This document shows positions 26,285 through 35,634 of a stretch of DNA of 64,000 bases, in pieces (within the stretch, counting starts at the first letter, position 1; the number at the start of each line of letters is the position of its first letter). The notes under the pieces were generated by a model, which was not told the DNA's origin, made no database searches, and saw nothing but the letters and a program-made list of their open reading frames with translations. Source of the DNA: a bacterium (GTDB taxonomy: Bacteria; Planctomycetota; Planctomycetia; Pirellulales; Pirellulaceae); the NCBI GenBank assembly GCA_016124445.1, contig WGNR01000012.1, forward strand, positions 248,001 through 312,000. Direction: 5' to 3'. Both the position numbers and the translations under genes were made by a program.

Positions 26285-27310
26285 ATGGCACATCGCGTGT
26301 TTCACGCTTGGGATGGTTCAAACGGTGAGATCGGCCGCCATGTCGACGCCCTGGCCCCATGCCCGATTTCCGGCTCACGCCAAGCCGTCGTTTTGCACAA
26401 TAGAGACCGATATGGCTATCCGTTGCGGACAGTCATTTCCAAGGCCTCGGGGCTGGTCTATGTCGATCCCCGCCCAGACGACGACGCCATCGACGACTTC
26501 TATCGAAACAGTTATCGACGTTACTACAAGTCGGCCGCGGTTCCTAAATGGAAGCACACGGCCCGCAACGCCCGGATCGCAGGGCAACGCATCACCATGG
26601 TGCAATCGCTCGCTCCGAAAGGAGCCGCGGTTCTTGACGTCGGCACCGGCTCCGGCGAATTGCTCTACGTCGGAAACCGCCATGGCTACAAAATGCAAGG
26701 CATCGAGGTCGATCACGCCTATTCCCAGTTTGGGCGACAAAGCTATGGCGTGAAAATCATCAACCAGTCTCTCCTGCACGCCTCGCTGCCAGATAATCAT
26801 TTTGACGTGGTGACTTGTTTTCATGTCTTGGAGCATCTGGCCGATCCAGCCGCCGCCTTGCGAAAGATTGCTGCCACCCTGAAACCGGGAGGGTATCTGC
26901 TGCTAGAGGTGCCTAATGTGGAATCTCTCGATGCTAGATTCAGCCAGAAGTGGCACCCAGGCCACTTGTTTCATTTCAATTGTCCGACGATCGCAGCCTT
27001 GGCAAACGTATGCGGTCTGGAAACGCAGACGGTCCACACTTGCGACCGCAGGAGCATTGTTGGAGCGACCATCAAGAAAACGTCGACTCCTCCAGAAATC
27101 GATTGGCAAACGCGTGTTGACGGCAATTTCGAGCAGACTTGGCAATTGCTAATGAGCCAGTCGCAGCAAGGGTGGCTGTCCGGATGGCAAGTCAGGCTCA
27201 AGCGGGTGCAAGATAAGGTGCATCGCAATTTCAGGGAGTGGGCTGCGGCAATTACGCAGCCAAATCGTCGCCAGTTGGTCGATAAAGTTGCTGAGCGACG
27301 TTACGAATGA
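26285..27310 (+). CDS. Class I SAM-dependent methyltransferase
   Basis: 341 residues; AAGGG seven bases before the ATG. After an N-terminal region (SGLVYVDPRPDDDAIDDFYRN, typical of the methyltransferases acting on sugars or lipids with an N-terminal Cys-poor zinc-like domain), the Rossmann domain shows motif I AVLDVGTGSGELL, the acidic GIEVDHAYS, FDVVTCFHVLEHLADP and LKPGGYLLLEVPN. The C-terminal ~90 residues are helical and basic. Relatives often modify cell-surface glycans or quinone-like lipids, but the substrate here is unknown. It is 27 bp after lptB and overlaps the next frame's possible start by 4 bp. Confidence 0.85.
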   Translation: MAHRVFHAWDGSNGEIGRHVDALAPCPISGSRQAVVLHNRDRYGYPLRTVISKASGLVYVDPRPDDDAIDDFYRNSYRRYYKSAAVPKWKHTARNARIAGQRITMVQSLAPKGAAVLDVGTGSGELLYVGNRHGYKMQGIEVDHAYSQFGRQSYGVKIINQSLLHASLPDNHFDVVTCFHVLEHLADPAAALRKIAATLKPGGYLLLEVPNVESLDARFSQKWHPGHLFHFNCPTIAALANVCGLETQTVHTCDRRSIVGATIKKTSTPPEIDWQTRVDGNFEQTWQLLMSQSQQGWLSGWQVRLKRVQDKVHRNFREWAAAITQPNRRQLVDKVAERRYE

Positions 27311-27420
27311 CCCCAGATTGGTTTGCGAGGAAACTCGGGGCCCGATATCATCAGTCTGTGCGGGCAAGCTCGCTCTTGTCATCCATGGATCATCGTGGTT
27401 TTCCACTCCCCGTTTTAGCC

Positions 27421-27891
27421 ATGCCTGCGGCTCCCAGTGCCCATAACCCGTTTCGAAGCCCAACGGCGGATCTTTCCACGACAGATTCGTCGGCGCCACG
27501 TTCCCCTGCGCATGGCCTTGGGATTGCCTCGATGGTGATGATTACCTGTGGCGTGATTTACGTTGTTGGTGCTATTTGCGCGATTCCGATTTCGATTTCG
27601 ATGTACCGTACGATGACCGCGGAAAGCGAAATGTACGCTCAGCCCTCGTTTTACGTTGACAGCGCCCTGAAAGCCCTGGCTTACGAAGTAGCGTTTGTCG
27701 TGATTGGCAGCCTGGTGGCTTACGCCGGCTGGTCGATCCGCAACCGAAAGAACTATTGGATCTGCGTCATCGGTTCGGTTGTCGGCTGTTTGCCGCTGCC
27801 GCTAGTGATCCTTTCCTTTTTCCCATCCGCCTGGGCAATTTGGAGCCTGACTCGTCCTGCCATCCGACAACAATTCAGCACCTCTACCTAA
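27421..27891 (+). CDS. Small membrane protein of the NPYQSP-type planctomycete class
   Basis: About 156 residues. Near the N-terminus is HNPFRSPTADLS, close to the NPYQSP motif that starts many planctomycete membrane proteins. Three hydrophobic helices follow (MVMITCGVIYVVGAICAI; VAFVVIGSLVAYAGW; VIGSVVGCLPLPLVILSF). No catalytic motif is visible and the role is unknown. The frame is open from 27307, overlapping the methyltransferase stop as ATGA; Met 27421 is chosen because related proteins begin shortly before the motif. The start is uncertain. Confidence 0.65.
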   Translation: MPAAPSAHNPFRSPTADLSTTDSSAPRSPAHGLGIASMVMITCGVIYVVGAICAIPISISMYRTMTAESEMYAQPSFYVDSALKALAYEVAFVVIGSLVAYAGWSIRNRKNYWICVIGSVVGCLPLPLVILSFFPSAWAIWSLTRPAIRQQFSTST

Positions 27892-28213
27892 ACAATTACA
27901 AAATCGCCTCCGCAAGCGCAATGGCTTATCGGAGTGTTCCCAGCGACCAAACATTGCCAAGTCAGTTATCGGTTCGCCTTAAAAGCGCATTGGCAACATA
28001 GTGACAGGCGATGAGCACCCCCCACAGAGACATAAATCACTGTAGGTTTATAGACATTTGGCAATCGAACTACTATGGTTGTCAGCAAGCGTTTCAAGGA
28101 AAGAAACCAGTCCAATTGAACCAGCGGTAGGGTCCAGCTTCCGTTAAGCTCGAAGGATGGCGTCATTCCTTCGATGGTTCATTTTCCGTCAACAATCCAC
28201 ACCTCAAAACAAC
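27892..28213. other. Gap before the BlaI-type regulator
   Basis: 322 bp without a supported gene. No strong promoter boxes or clear BlaI-type TACA/TGTA operator dyad could be identified. Confidence 0.45.
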
Positions 28214-28609
28214 ATGGCAAGGCCCAAACAGGAAACTCCCACCTCCGGCGAGTTGGAGGTGCTCAAAGTTCTCTGGAAAAGAGGACCGAGTACCGTCCGC
28301 GAAGTTCTGGAGGAACTGAATCAAACAGGCCGCAAGCGCGCCTATACGTCGGTCATGAGCCTGATGAACGTGATGTCCGACAAGGGACTGTTAGACCGCG
28401 AACCGCTTGGCAGGGCGTTTCAGTATTCTGCCAAAAAGCCCCAAGAACAAACGCTCGGCGGCATTGTCGGCGATCTGCTGGGACGTGTCTTTGAAGGTTC
28501 CGCACCGACACTCGTTGCCCACCTATTGGAAGAGACCAAACCGAACGCGATTGAATTGGATGAGATTCGCAAGGCGCTTGAAGAATACGAACAGGACAAC
28601 AACAACTGA
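28214..28609 (+). CDS. BlaI/MecI/CopY-family transcriptional regulator
   Basis: 131 residues from ATG 28214. The winged-helix DNA-binding half is clear: PTSGELEVLKVLWKRGPSTVREVLEEL, then KRAYTSVMSLMNVMSDKGLLDRE. The C-terminal part (LGGIVGDLLGRVFEGSAPTLVAHLLEE) is the dimer region and keeps the region cut by BlaR1/MecR1-type proteases in the family. Normally the partner is an M56-family metalloprotease gene next door; none is found here, so the signal input is unknown. It precedes a methyltransferase gene by 44 bp on the same strand, which may be its co-transcribed neighbour. Confidence 0.9.
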   Translation: MARPKQETPTSGELEVLKVLWKRGPSTVREVLEELNQTGRKRAYTSVMSLMNVMSDKGLLDREPLGRAFQYSAKKPQEQTLGGIVGDLLGRVFEGSAPTLVAHLLEETKPNAIELDEIRKALEEYEQDNNN

Positions 28610-28653
28610 AGGCGGAAAACCCCTAGCAGATCCCGCCCATTAGCAAAGCTTCC

Positions 28654-29436
28654 ATGCCCTCCTCAAAGCCATCCTGGCAGCTTCCCACCGGCGTTACTCG
28701 GGGTTCGCTCGACTACATCGAATCGGCTGCGATTGCCGACGGCTATGACGAAGACCTTTCGTTCGGCAGCGATTTTCAATTCGACGAACAGATCATCGCC
28801 GATTTTTTGCCGGCCGAAGGCCTCGTTGCCGATCTAGGCTGCGGTACGGCCAGGGCATTAGTACCCTTGGCCCGTCGCGGCAATCGGGGATTGGCTGTCG
28901 ACCTATCGCCCGAGATGCTGCGAATCGTGGCCGAAAAGGCCCAGCACGAGCATCTCGACATCCAGTGCTTTCAAGCCAACCTGGTCGAATTGGGGGGCAT
29001 CGGTGATGCATCAGTCGACCATGCGATCTGCATGTTCAGTACGTTGGGCATGATCAAAGGGGCCGACTATCGCAAGCAGTTTCTCGATCATGTCCACCGC
29101 ATACTGAAACCAGGCGGGCGGTTCGTCGTGCATGTGCACAACTTCTGGTTCAATCTTTTCGAGCCCAGCGGAGCCTATTGGGTTGCATCGCATTTAGTCA
29201 AAGCGGCCGTGACCAGGGGAATGGAACGGGGCGACAAATACTATCGTTACCGCGGCATTCCCAACTTCTTCCTGCATGTCTTCAGCCGTGGCGAATTTGC
29301 CCGGACGCTGAAGCGAAGTGGCTTTCAGATCAAGCAGCTCATTCCGCTACGCATGGATCGCCAAGGCAAGCTCCCCTATCCATGGCTGTTTGGCGGTTGT
29401 CGGGCCAGCGGCTGGATTGCCTTGTGCGAGAAATAG
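28654..29436 (+). CDS. Class I SAM-dependent methyltransferase
   Basis: 260 residues. Motif I is VADLGCGTARALVPLARRG, with the acidic AVDLSPEML, then DHAICMFSTLGMI and RILKPGGRFVVHVHN. The final 70 residues (SGAYWVASHLVKA, FSRGEFARTLKRSGF) resemble small-molecule methyltransferases. Substrate unknown. Its stop is only 4 bp from that of the MscS-like gene on the other strand. No ribosome site precedes the ATG, so translation may depend on the BlaI-type gene upstream. Confidence 0.82.
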   Translation: MPSSKPSWQLPTGVTRGSLDYIESAAIADGYDEDLSFGSDFQFDEQIIADFLPAEGLVADLGCGTARALVPLARRGNRGLAVDLSPEMLRIVAEKAQHEHLDIQCFQANLVELGGIGDASVDHAICMFSTLGMIKGADYRKQFLDHVHRILKPGGRFVVHVHNFWFNLFEPSGAYWVASHLVKAAVTRGMERGDKYYRYRGIPNFFLHVFSRGEFARTLKRSGFQIKQLIPLRMDRQGKLPYPWLFGGCRASGWIALCEK

Positions 29437-29440
29437 CAGG

Positions 29441-31288
29441 CTACTTCTTCCGTCGCCGCGAATCGATATCGTCGTAGAAAAAAGGCCCGGGGAAATCGAC
29501 CAATCCGCGGCGTTCGTTGGGCATCGGCAGCGGACCGGCAATCTCGGCGGCAGCGCGGCGGCCTGATTCTTCGGGAAGCTCGTGCGCACCGGCAAATGGC
29601 GTGGCTTCTTCCTGGTATAGATGGATCGTCTGCGTCGGGAAAGCGAACTGAACGCCGAGCGTCTTGGCTAGGCGAACAATGTCGACAAATAGCCGATGGC
29701 GTTCACGCAGTTCGACCGTCCAGTCGTTGCAGTCGAGGTAGACATTCACCAAGATATCAAGGGAACTGGAATTGAATTCGTTCAAAAAGACCTGGTAGTA
29801 GTCTTTACGCGTATAGGGCTGGCGACGAATCAGCTCGCGAATTCCCTCGCAGAAGGCGTCGATCTGCTCAGGGGTCGTGTCGTACTGTACGCCGACAATG
29901 GTTTTGATCCGGCGGAAAGTCCGCTTGCCCATGTTGTCGACTTTGGCTGTGATCAACAAGCTGTTGGGCAGCGTTACCAGGCTGTTGTTAAACGTGCGGA
30001 TCTTGGTGCTCCGCATTCCCATCGCTTCGACCGTGCCTTCGACCCCTTCGGTGATAATCCAATCACCAAGCTCAAACGGCCGATCGACCATTACGGTCAG
30101 CGATCCAAAAACGTTGCTCAACGTATCTTTCGCCGCTAACGCAATCGCGATACCGCCGATACCGAGAGACCCAAGCAATCCGACGATCGGCAGAGAAAAC
30201 GACTCGGCAATGATCAAGATGCCAATACAGACCGAAAACGCCTTAAGGGCCTTGCTGACCGCCGGGAGAAGCAGATCGTCGTACTTCTTGCCTTGCGTAG
30301 CCGCGGTGTGAACCAGGTTGGCGACGATCAAATCGATCAGCCGAAAGAATGTCCAGGTAGCCGCAACGATGCCGAATAGCTGCACGCCGTAAAACAAAAC
30401 GCTCCGCAGCAAATCAGGTAAACGGAACAACCACAGACCGTAATACCACGTCACGGCCATTCCGGTCAGACCGATCGGCTTCCAGATTTTCTGGAATACC
30501 TGGCGAACCTCTTCTTCGCTCGGCACGCCGGCAAACCAAAGTCGGCAAATCAGCCTCAGAATGATTTGCAGGAACGCTTCGACCAAGTAACCTGAAACGA
30601 GCAAGACCAGCAAACAAAGCCACTGGTAGGTCGGCAGCAGAAACTGAACCTCGCGATAGGACGCGGGTACTTGCGACTCAAGCCACAGGGCAAATGTCGG
30701 CTTCGGTTTGGATTGTTCTGCGCCGTCTCGCTCGTCAGTTTTTGTTTTGGCTTCGATTTCCGGCGCATACTTTTTGGTTAGTTCACTGACCGCGGCAACC
30801 GACTTCGCGCTGAACCGCCACAACCCTTGAGGACCTTTGGTTAAGGTCAGCGTTTCAGTATCTGGCCGCTGATTAAAAGGTATGTGTTGATCGGACTGAT
30901 CGAAGAGAGGTACTTCAATCTTGCCGGTTTCTTCTGGGACGCTCGCCGGGTCGATTTTCCAAAGAGTGGAAATCAACTGAGACAATTCGTAGGCCAGGTC
31001 TTGCTGCGAGAGCTTCTGCATCTCAGGCCGGTCGCTGAAGTCAATGCAACTGACAGCTGTGTCATAGTCCCCGTTATCCATGGCATCGAGAAAAGTCTTT
31101 ACCGTCACCCGAGGATTGCCCTGCTTGAGCAGTAACTTCGGATCGACAGCCGGAACCTCCGGCTTTTTTTCTTCAGCGGCCGCTTCAGGAGTAACCCCGG
31201 GAATGGTCTGCGCGCTGGCGATCGCTGCCATGATCAACTGGCAAAGCAAGATGCCGCAGAATACGAAGCGAATCAGTCTGGTGGCCAT
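29441..31288 (-). CDS. MscS-family mechanosensitive channel with long periplasmic N-terminus
   Basis: 615 residues. A signal peptide (LIRFVFCGILLCQLIMAAIASAQ) leads to a ~190-residue extracytoplasmic region (DAMDNGDYDTAVSCIDFS, then Lys/Glu-rich linker). Four to five membrane helices follow, ending with the MscS pore helix GSLGIGGIAIALAAKDTLSNVFG and the beta domain (DRPFELGDWIITEGVEGTVEAMGMRSTKIRTFNN as separate strands, LVTLPNSLL). The family releases solutes under membrane tension. The N-terminal domain is unusual for small MscS and may sense the periplasm or wall. It is convergent with the methyltransferase gene. Confidence 0.9.
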   Translation of the reverse strand: MATRLIRFVFCGILLCQLIMAAIASAQTIPGVTPEAAAEEKKPEVPAVDPKLLLKQGNPRVTVKTFLDAMDNGDYDTAVSCIDFSDRPEMQKLSQQDLAYELSQLISTLWKIDPASVPEETGKIEVPLFDQSDQHIPFNQRPDTETLTLTKGPQGLWRFSAKSVAAVSELTKKYAPEIEAKTKTDERDGAEQSKPKPTFALWLESQVPASYREVQFLLPTYQWLCLLVLLVSGYLVEAFLQIILRLICRLWFAGVPSEEEVRQVFQKIWKPIGLTGMAVTWYYGLWLFRLPDLLRSVLFYGVQLFGIVAATWTFFRLIDLIVANLVHTAATQGKKYDDLLLPAVSKALKAFSVCIGILIIAESFSLPIVGLLGSLGIGGIAIALAAKDTLSNVFGSLTVMVDRPFELGDWIITEGVEGTVEAMGMRSTKIRTFNNSLVTLPNSLLITAKVDNMGKRTFRRIKTIVGVQYDTTPEQIDAFCEGIRELIRRQPYTRKDYYQVFLNEFNSSSLDILVNVYLDCNDWTVELRERHRLFVDIVRLAKTLGVQFAFPTQTIHLYQEEATPFAGAHELPEESGRRAAAEIAGPLPMPNERRGLVDFPGPFFYDDIDSRRRKK

Positions 31289-31776
31289 GATGGGGGGCCG
31301 GCAAAACAGGATTACGTTAGTTCAACAGAGCGGTCCACTGCTAACGTACCTTCGACGCAAATCAGTGCGCGAAGTTTTTTGAGAGAAACTGATGCTATTA
31401 TTTCGCTTCGAAATAAAAAAGGCCCCCGGAAAGCTCGGATCCCAGGGGGGCAAAGGATTCCGTTCTTCTCCGGGAGCGATTGGTCGGTTCTTGCAGTTGA
31501 CATCCTTGTCGACACAAGCCGATTGAGTTGGATGCGGCAATCAAGAGTTATCAAGCAGCAGTTACAACATCCGTGTTGAACTACACGCTCACGATCCGCG
31601 GAAAGCCGTAAAAAGCCTTCCCTATGCAGGAAACATCCCTTCGATTTCGCATACCGGATCGACTTCACTTCGCTGGTGAACGAAGCCATGTCGTCCGTGT
31701 GAGGCGGTAAATTATTGGTTTTCCCAAAACGGATCAAGCCCGTTTCTGCAAAAGAATCTGGGATCGAAAAGAATCC
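31289..31776. other. Gap holding a long 3' untranslated region
   Basis: 488 bp. The only strong element is the minus-strand terminator at 31411-31451, 325 bp after the stop of the GGDEF gene. An open frame at 31312-31737 crosses that terminator and has no ribosome site, so it is not called. A processed small RNA from this region is possible. Confidence 0.45.
31411..31451 (-). terminator. Intrinsic terminator on the minus strand
   Basis: On the minus strand gccccc (31451-31446) and gggggc (31427-31422) form a G/C stem, followed by TTTTTTATTT (31420-31411). It ends a transcript coming from the GGDEF gene or from an unannotated RNA. Confidence 0.65.
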
Positions 31777-33303
31777 TCAATTTGCTATCACCGCTTCAGA
31801 AGTCACCCTTTTGGGCGAGGTCCATTCCATCTCGTTCTTGACCCGATACACGGCGTTGCCGCCATGCTCTGATGCGGACTGCAAGCCCGCTTCGCAGCGT
31901 CCTACCAGATGACTTGCATCGTCACCTTCAAGGGCTTCCGATACACCGCACGAAATTGTGATGCGGACCATGTCAGTTGGTGTCTTCAACTCCAGACGGC
32001 TGATCGCCTCGCGTACTCGCTCGGCGACCGACGTCGCCTCTTCGCAGCCGGCAGCAGGTAGCAGCGCACCGAACTGGTTGTGAGCCAGTTGGCAGATATG
32101 ATCCATGTCTCGCAGGACAGCTTTGAAGACCTGGGTGACGGCATTTTGAATAGTGCCGTAGTCGGGATGCCGATCGATCGGCTCGGAATCAATCTGATCG
32201 ATCGATGCGAGAATCAAAGCCAACGGCTGCTGCTTGCGATGAAACAAGGCCAAACGACGATTGACATCTGCCAGGAACGTTTCGCGGCGTCCCTTGGTGT
32301 TTTCCTCTTCCGATATTTTCGTTTCCGGGTCTACTTTCCGCTGCGAAACTTCCTGGCAATTCTTGCCATCGTGCCAGCATGCCCGATTGCGTCCGCGGCG
32401 TTTCGCAGCATACAGAGCACGGTCCGCGCGGCCCAGCCATTCGTCTGGCCCACTGTCACGTCCGATTTCGGCGATTCCCAAGCTCGCGGTGATCTGAAGG
32501 TCCTCACCTTCGTACTCGACGACCAATGCTTCGATGTTTTGGTTGATTCGCCGCGAGTTTACCTTAGCGTCGAACAATTCAGTCGCAGGAAGAAGCACGG
32601 CGAATTCTTCACCGCCGTATCGCATCGCAGTACCGCCAATAGCGCGTACCGCCTGGCTGATTACTTCGCCAACTTTCTTCAGGCAGGCGTCCCCTGCCTG
32701 GTGCCCATGTTGATCATTGAAGGTCTTGAAGTGATCGATATCAACCATGATCAACGAGGCAGGAATCTGCGAGTGACGATATTCGTCAAACAACCGCTGC
32801 AGTTGTTCATCGAAAACGCGGCGATTGGGCAGGCCGGTCAGGGCATCGGTTCGGGCTTCCACGCGGTGCGACCGAAGCAATTGCGATTGCTCCTGAAGTC
32901 GAGCTTCCGCCACATTCAAACGCGAATCGAGATGTCGATTGGCCTCCATCAAACGCGAGATAACGCGGGTGACCGCCTCAGGGTCCGAGACGTTGGAGAT
33001 GGTAACCAGGTCGTGGTTGATCTGTTCGACCGATTCCGAATGCGCCCTAACTTCCGTCCGCATGCCATTGGCCAAATCGCGAACCTGATCGACGACGCTA
33101 TTGAGAGCCTCGTCTACCGGCGGTTCTGGTTTCTTCGCTTCGGAAGGTACGGATGTTCGTAGCGAGATTTCAGAGGCCTCTCCTTCCAGAGGCAGATTTT
33201 TCTCTTGCTGCGAAATTGGAGCACGCAGCCAACTAGCTACGAAAAACCCGATCAAAAAAAAGATCAGGCTGGATAACAACGGTAGTAAAACAATGTGCAG
33301 CAT
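31777..33303 (-). CDS. Membrane diguanylate cyclase with second, degenerate GGDEF domain
   Basis: 508 residues from ATG 33303. One N-terminal membrane helix (LLSSLIFFLIGFFVASWL) is followed by a helical stretch (~50-150; coiled-coil-like ANRHLDSRLNVAEARLQEQ), then an intact GGDEF domain (~160-320: DALTGLPNRR, MVDIDHFKTFND, RYGGEEFAVLLP) and a second domain (~335-485) with LAHNQFGALLP where GGDEF would be. The first should make c-di-GMP; no R-x-x-D inhibitory site is seen five residues before it. The second keeps fold marks (ISCGVSEA) but lacks the active motif and may bind ligand or dimerise. A TTG start at 33330 is possible but unsupported. Confidence 0.88.
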   Translation of the reverse strand: MLHIVLLPLLSSLIFFLIGFFVASWLRAPISQQEKNLPLEGEASEISLRTSVPSEAKKPEPPVDEALNSVVDQVRDLANGMRTEVRAHSESVEQINHDLVTISNVSDPEAVTRVISRLMEANRHLDSRLNVAEARLQEQSQLLRSHRVEARTDALTGLPNRRVFDEQLQRLFDEYRHSQIPASLIMVDIDHFKTFNDQHGHQAGDACLKKVGEVISQAVRAIGGTAMRYGGEEFAVLLPATELFDAKVNSRRINQNIEALVVEYEGEDLQITASLGIAEIGRDSGPDEWLGRADRALYAAKRRGRNRACWHDGKNCQEVSQRKVDPETKISEEENTKGRRETFLADVNRRLALFHRKQQPLALILASIDQIDSEPIDRHPDYGTIQNAVTQVFKAVLRDMDHICQLAHNQFGALLPAAGCEEATSVAERVREAISRLELKTPTDMVRITISCGVSEALEGDDASHLVGRCEAGLQSASEHGGNAVYRVKNEMEWTSPKRVTSEAVIAN

Positions 33304-33664
33304 CTCAGGCTTCGCGAACTTCCGAGACAATTGTATCGATCACAACGATTGCGCAGGACAATCGCATCGATCGTAGAGGTTATTCGCACTCGATAGTGCC
33401 AGGGGGCAGTAACCTCTACTGTTTTCTTAGATCAGATTCGGTGGCCGTCAAACAAAATGGTGAAGATGCAATCCGAACACTCATCACAGTCTCAGTTGTG
33501 CGCGTTTCCGCATTCTCCGGCATTAATCTGCAAAAAAAATATGTCGGACTATACTTTCACCAGGGCCTAATTCCGCAGACCTGGATGCTATTTGAATTAC
33601 TTACTTCGCCCTTTACCCGGCAATTCACCATGTCATTCCAGCTTGTAGATTCAGGGGCAGTCTG
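33304..33664 (+). promoter_or_regulatory. Divergent promoter region between the GGDEF and NarL-type genes
   Basis: 361 bp without a gene. TATACT at 33550-33555 is a good -10 element for the plus-strand regulator, though the -35 is weak; it leaves a leader of about 105 nt. No minus-strand promoter was clear. Confidence 0.4.
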
Positions 33665-34372
33665 ATGATGCTTGCGAAAAGTAACAAACCGTCTCCTTAT
33701 CCGACTGTGCTCGTGGTTGACGACGATCATGCCATCATGCGCGCTGTCGCCACCGTGCTGGGCTCCGACGAATCGATACAGATTATCGGTCAGACGACGC
33801 ATGCCCAGGCTGGGCTGGCCATGGCTGCTTCGTTGCGGCCCGATGTGGTGTTGATGGACATCCACATGCACGGCCTCGACCCGTTCCTGGCGTGCAAAGA
33901 GATCACGCAGAGTACTGACGGCCATACGCGAATCTTGTTCTACACCGGATTTCCCAGAGACAACTACCTGGACCGCTGCCTGGCGGTGGGCGCTGCCGGA
34001 ATTGTTTCCAAGCATTCCGAGTCGCTACGGAATCTGGCATTTGCGATTCGCCATGTTGCCGCGGGCAACATGTACTTCTCGCCCGAACTCGACAAACGCT
34101 TGGTGCAATTGGAAGACGGAGCTCCGGGTTCGCGACTTGCGACCTTGAGTGACCGCGAAGTGGGCGTGCTGCGTGAGCTTTCCTTGGGACGAACCCAATC
34201 GGAAATCGCCGAAGCCCTCGATATCAGCGAGCGAACCGTCAACAAAACGGTTGGCGATCTGAAAATCAAGTTGGAGGTTCAAACCATCAACGAGATGCTG
34301 ATCTTCGCCGTCAACGAGGGCCTCGTTCATCCCGAACTCCAGTTTGTGGCCCGCCCTGATCAGCAAGCCTGA
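33665..34372 (+). CDS. NarL/FixJ-type response regulator
   Basis: 235 residues; AGGGG eight bases upstream of the ATG. Receiver domain: VLVVDDDHAIM (acidic pocket), phospho-acceptor Asp65 in VVLMDIHMHG, the Thr/Ser position in LFYTGFPRD and Lys in GIVSKHSESL. The LuxR-type HTH (~159-206) has LSDREVGVLRELSLGRTQSEIAEALDIS and ERTVNKTV. It is a phosphorylation-controlled transcription factor; no histidine kinase is encoded nearby, so it is an orphan, possibly served by a remote kinase. It is divergent from the diguanylate cyclase gene, which suggests a functional link. Confidence 0.93.
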   Translation: MMLAKSNKPSPYPTVLVVDDDHAIMRAVATVLGSDESIQIIGQTTHAQAGLAMAASLRPDVVLMDIHMHGLDPFLACKEITQSTDGHTRILFYTGFPRDNYLDRCLAVGAAGIVSKHSESLRNLAFAIRHVAAGNMYFSPELDKRLVQLEDGAPGSRLATLSDREVGVLRELSLGRTQSEIAEALDISERTVNKTVGDLKIKLEVQTINEMLIFAVNEGLVHPELQFVARPDQQA

Positions 34373-34446
34373 CCGAAGCTCGATCGGCTGTGTTAGGATA
34401 ATTCCTTTGAAACCAAGGATGTCCCAAGCCCACCCAAGAGATCGCC

Positions 34447-35634
34447 ATGCTGACGGCCGCCCAACAAGAACGCTCGCTGGAACTTGTGCTTCGCCTGTTG
34501 GCCATTAAAGGCCAAAGTGGTCACGAAGCGGACGTCGCTGCTTTCGTCGTGGACCACCTTCGGGCAGTTGGAGTGCCTGAGGATGCCATCCATTTCGATA
34601 CGGCCCATCTTCGCTGTCCGATTCCGGAAAGCACGACCGGCAATCTCATCGTGCAGGTCGATGGCGACCGGAACATTCCCCGCCGGATGTTGATGGCTCA
34701 TATGGACACGGTGCCAATCTGCGTCGGCTCGCAGCCAGACGTCCAAGGCGACATCGTCGCTTCCAAGGACCCCCAAACGGGCCTGGGAGCCGACGACCGG
34801 GCAGGGGTAGCGACGGTTCTTTTCGCCGTGACAGAACTACTTCAGCAGCGACGTTCGCATGGTCCTTTGACGCTGCTTTTCAGCGTGCAGGAAGAAATCG
34901 GTTTGCAGGGTGCTCGCTACCTCGATGTCGATGCGTTGGGGCAGCCGTCTCTCGCGTTCAACTGGGACGGCGGCGATCCTGCAAAACTCACACTCGGAGC
35001 GATCGGCGGCTATCGAATGACGATCGATATTCATGGCCAGGCCAGCCATGCCGGGGTCGCCCCGGAAAAGGGAGTCAGCGCAATCACCGTCGCCAGCCTG
35101 GCGATTGCCAATTTGCACCGCGCAGGACTGCTGGGAAAGATTGAAATGGAGGACCTCTGCGGAACGAGCAACATCGGCGCGGCACATGGAGGTCAGGCAA
35201 CCAACGTCGTTGCGGATCACCTGCAATTGAAAGCGGAAATACGAAGTCACCAGTTGAAGACGATCGAGATTCTTGTGGAGCGTTTTCAAAAAGCATTCGA
35301 AGATGCAGCCGGTGAAGTCCGCAGCAGCGAAGGAAAAACGGCTTCGATTTCGTGGAATGGTGACCTGAACTACCAGGCGTTCTCAATCGGGGGAGAGACA
35401 CCAAGTGTCCAGATCGCAAGTCGAATCCTGAAGCAGTTGGATGCCGAACCCATCCTTTCCATTGCCAATGGGGGACTGGACGCAAACTGGCTGTTTCAAC
35501 ATGGAATACCGACTGTGACGCTTGGTTGCGGACAGCACAATCAACACATGACGAGCGAACGACTCGACATCCCGCAGTTTCAACTTGCTTGTGAAGTCGC
35601 CATGAAAATCGCGGCCGGAGAAGGAGACGCATGA
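34447..35634 (+). CDS. M20-family zinc aminopeptidase/tripeptidase-like protein
   Basis: 395 residues. Metal-binding landmarks are MLMAHMDTVP (His85, Asp87), LGADDRAGVA (bridging Asp ~116), the catalytic/metal Glu pair in SVQEEIGLQGA (~149-150), NWDGGDP and, near the C-terminus, HNQHMTSERLD. A dimerisation domain lies between ~185 and 290 (ASHAGVAPEKGVSAI). It resembles PepT-like M20 peptidases that cut N-terminal residues from short peptides in the cytoplasm. It overlaps the next gene by 4 bp (ATGA), a sign of translational coupling. Confidence 0.9.
   Translation: MLTAAQQERSLELVLRLLAIKGQSGHEADVAAFVVDHLRAVGVPEDAIHFDTAHLRCPIPESTTGNLIVQVDGDRNIPRRMLMAHMDTVPICVGSQPDVQGDIVASKDPQTGLGADDRAGVATVLFAVTELLQQRRSHGPLTLLFSVQEEIGLQGARYLDVDALGQPSLAFNWDGGDPAKLTLGAIGGYRMTIDIHGQASHAGVAPEKGVSAITVASLAIANLHRAGLLGKIEMEDLCGTSNIGAAHGGQATNVVADHLQLKAEIRSHQLKTIEILVERFQKAFEDAAGEVRSSEGKTASISWNGDLNYQAFSIGGETPSVQIASRILKQLDAEPILSIANGGLDANWLFQHGIPTVTLGCGQHNQHMTSERLDIPQFQLACEVAMKIAAGEGDA

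Noticed and set aside
27892..28213. Search for a BlaI operator
   Set aside because: TGTA and ACA fragments occur, but no symmetrical dyad could be drawn.
31312..31737. 141-codon minus-strand frame
   Set aside because: It reads through a strong terminator and has no ribosome site.
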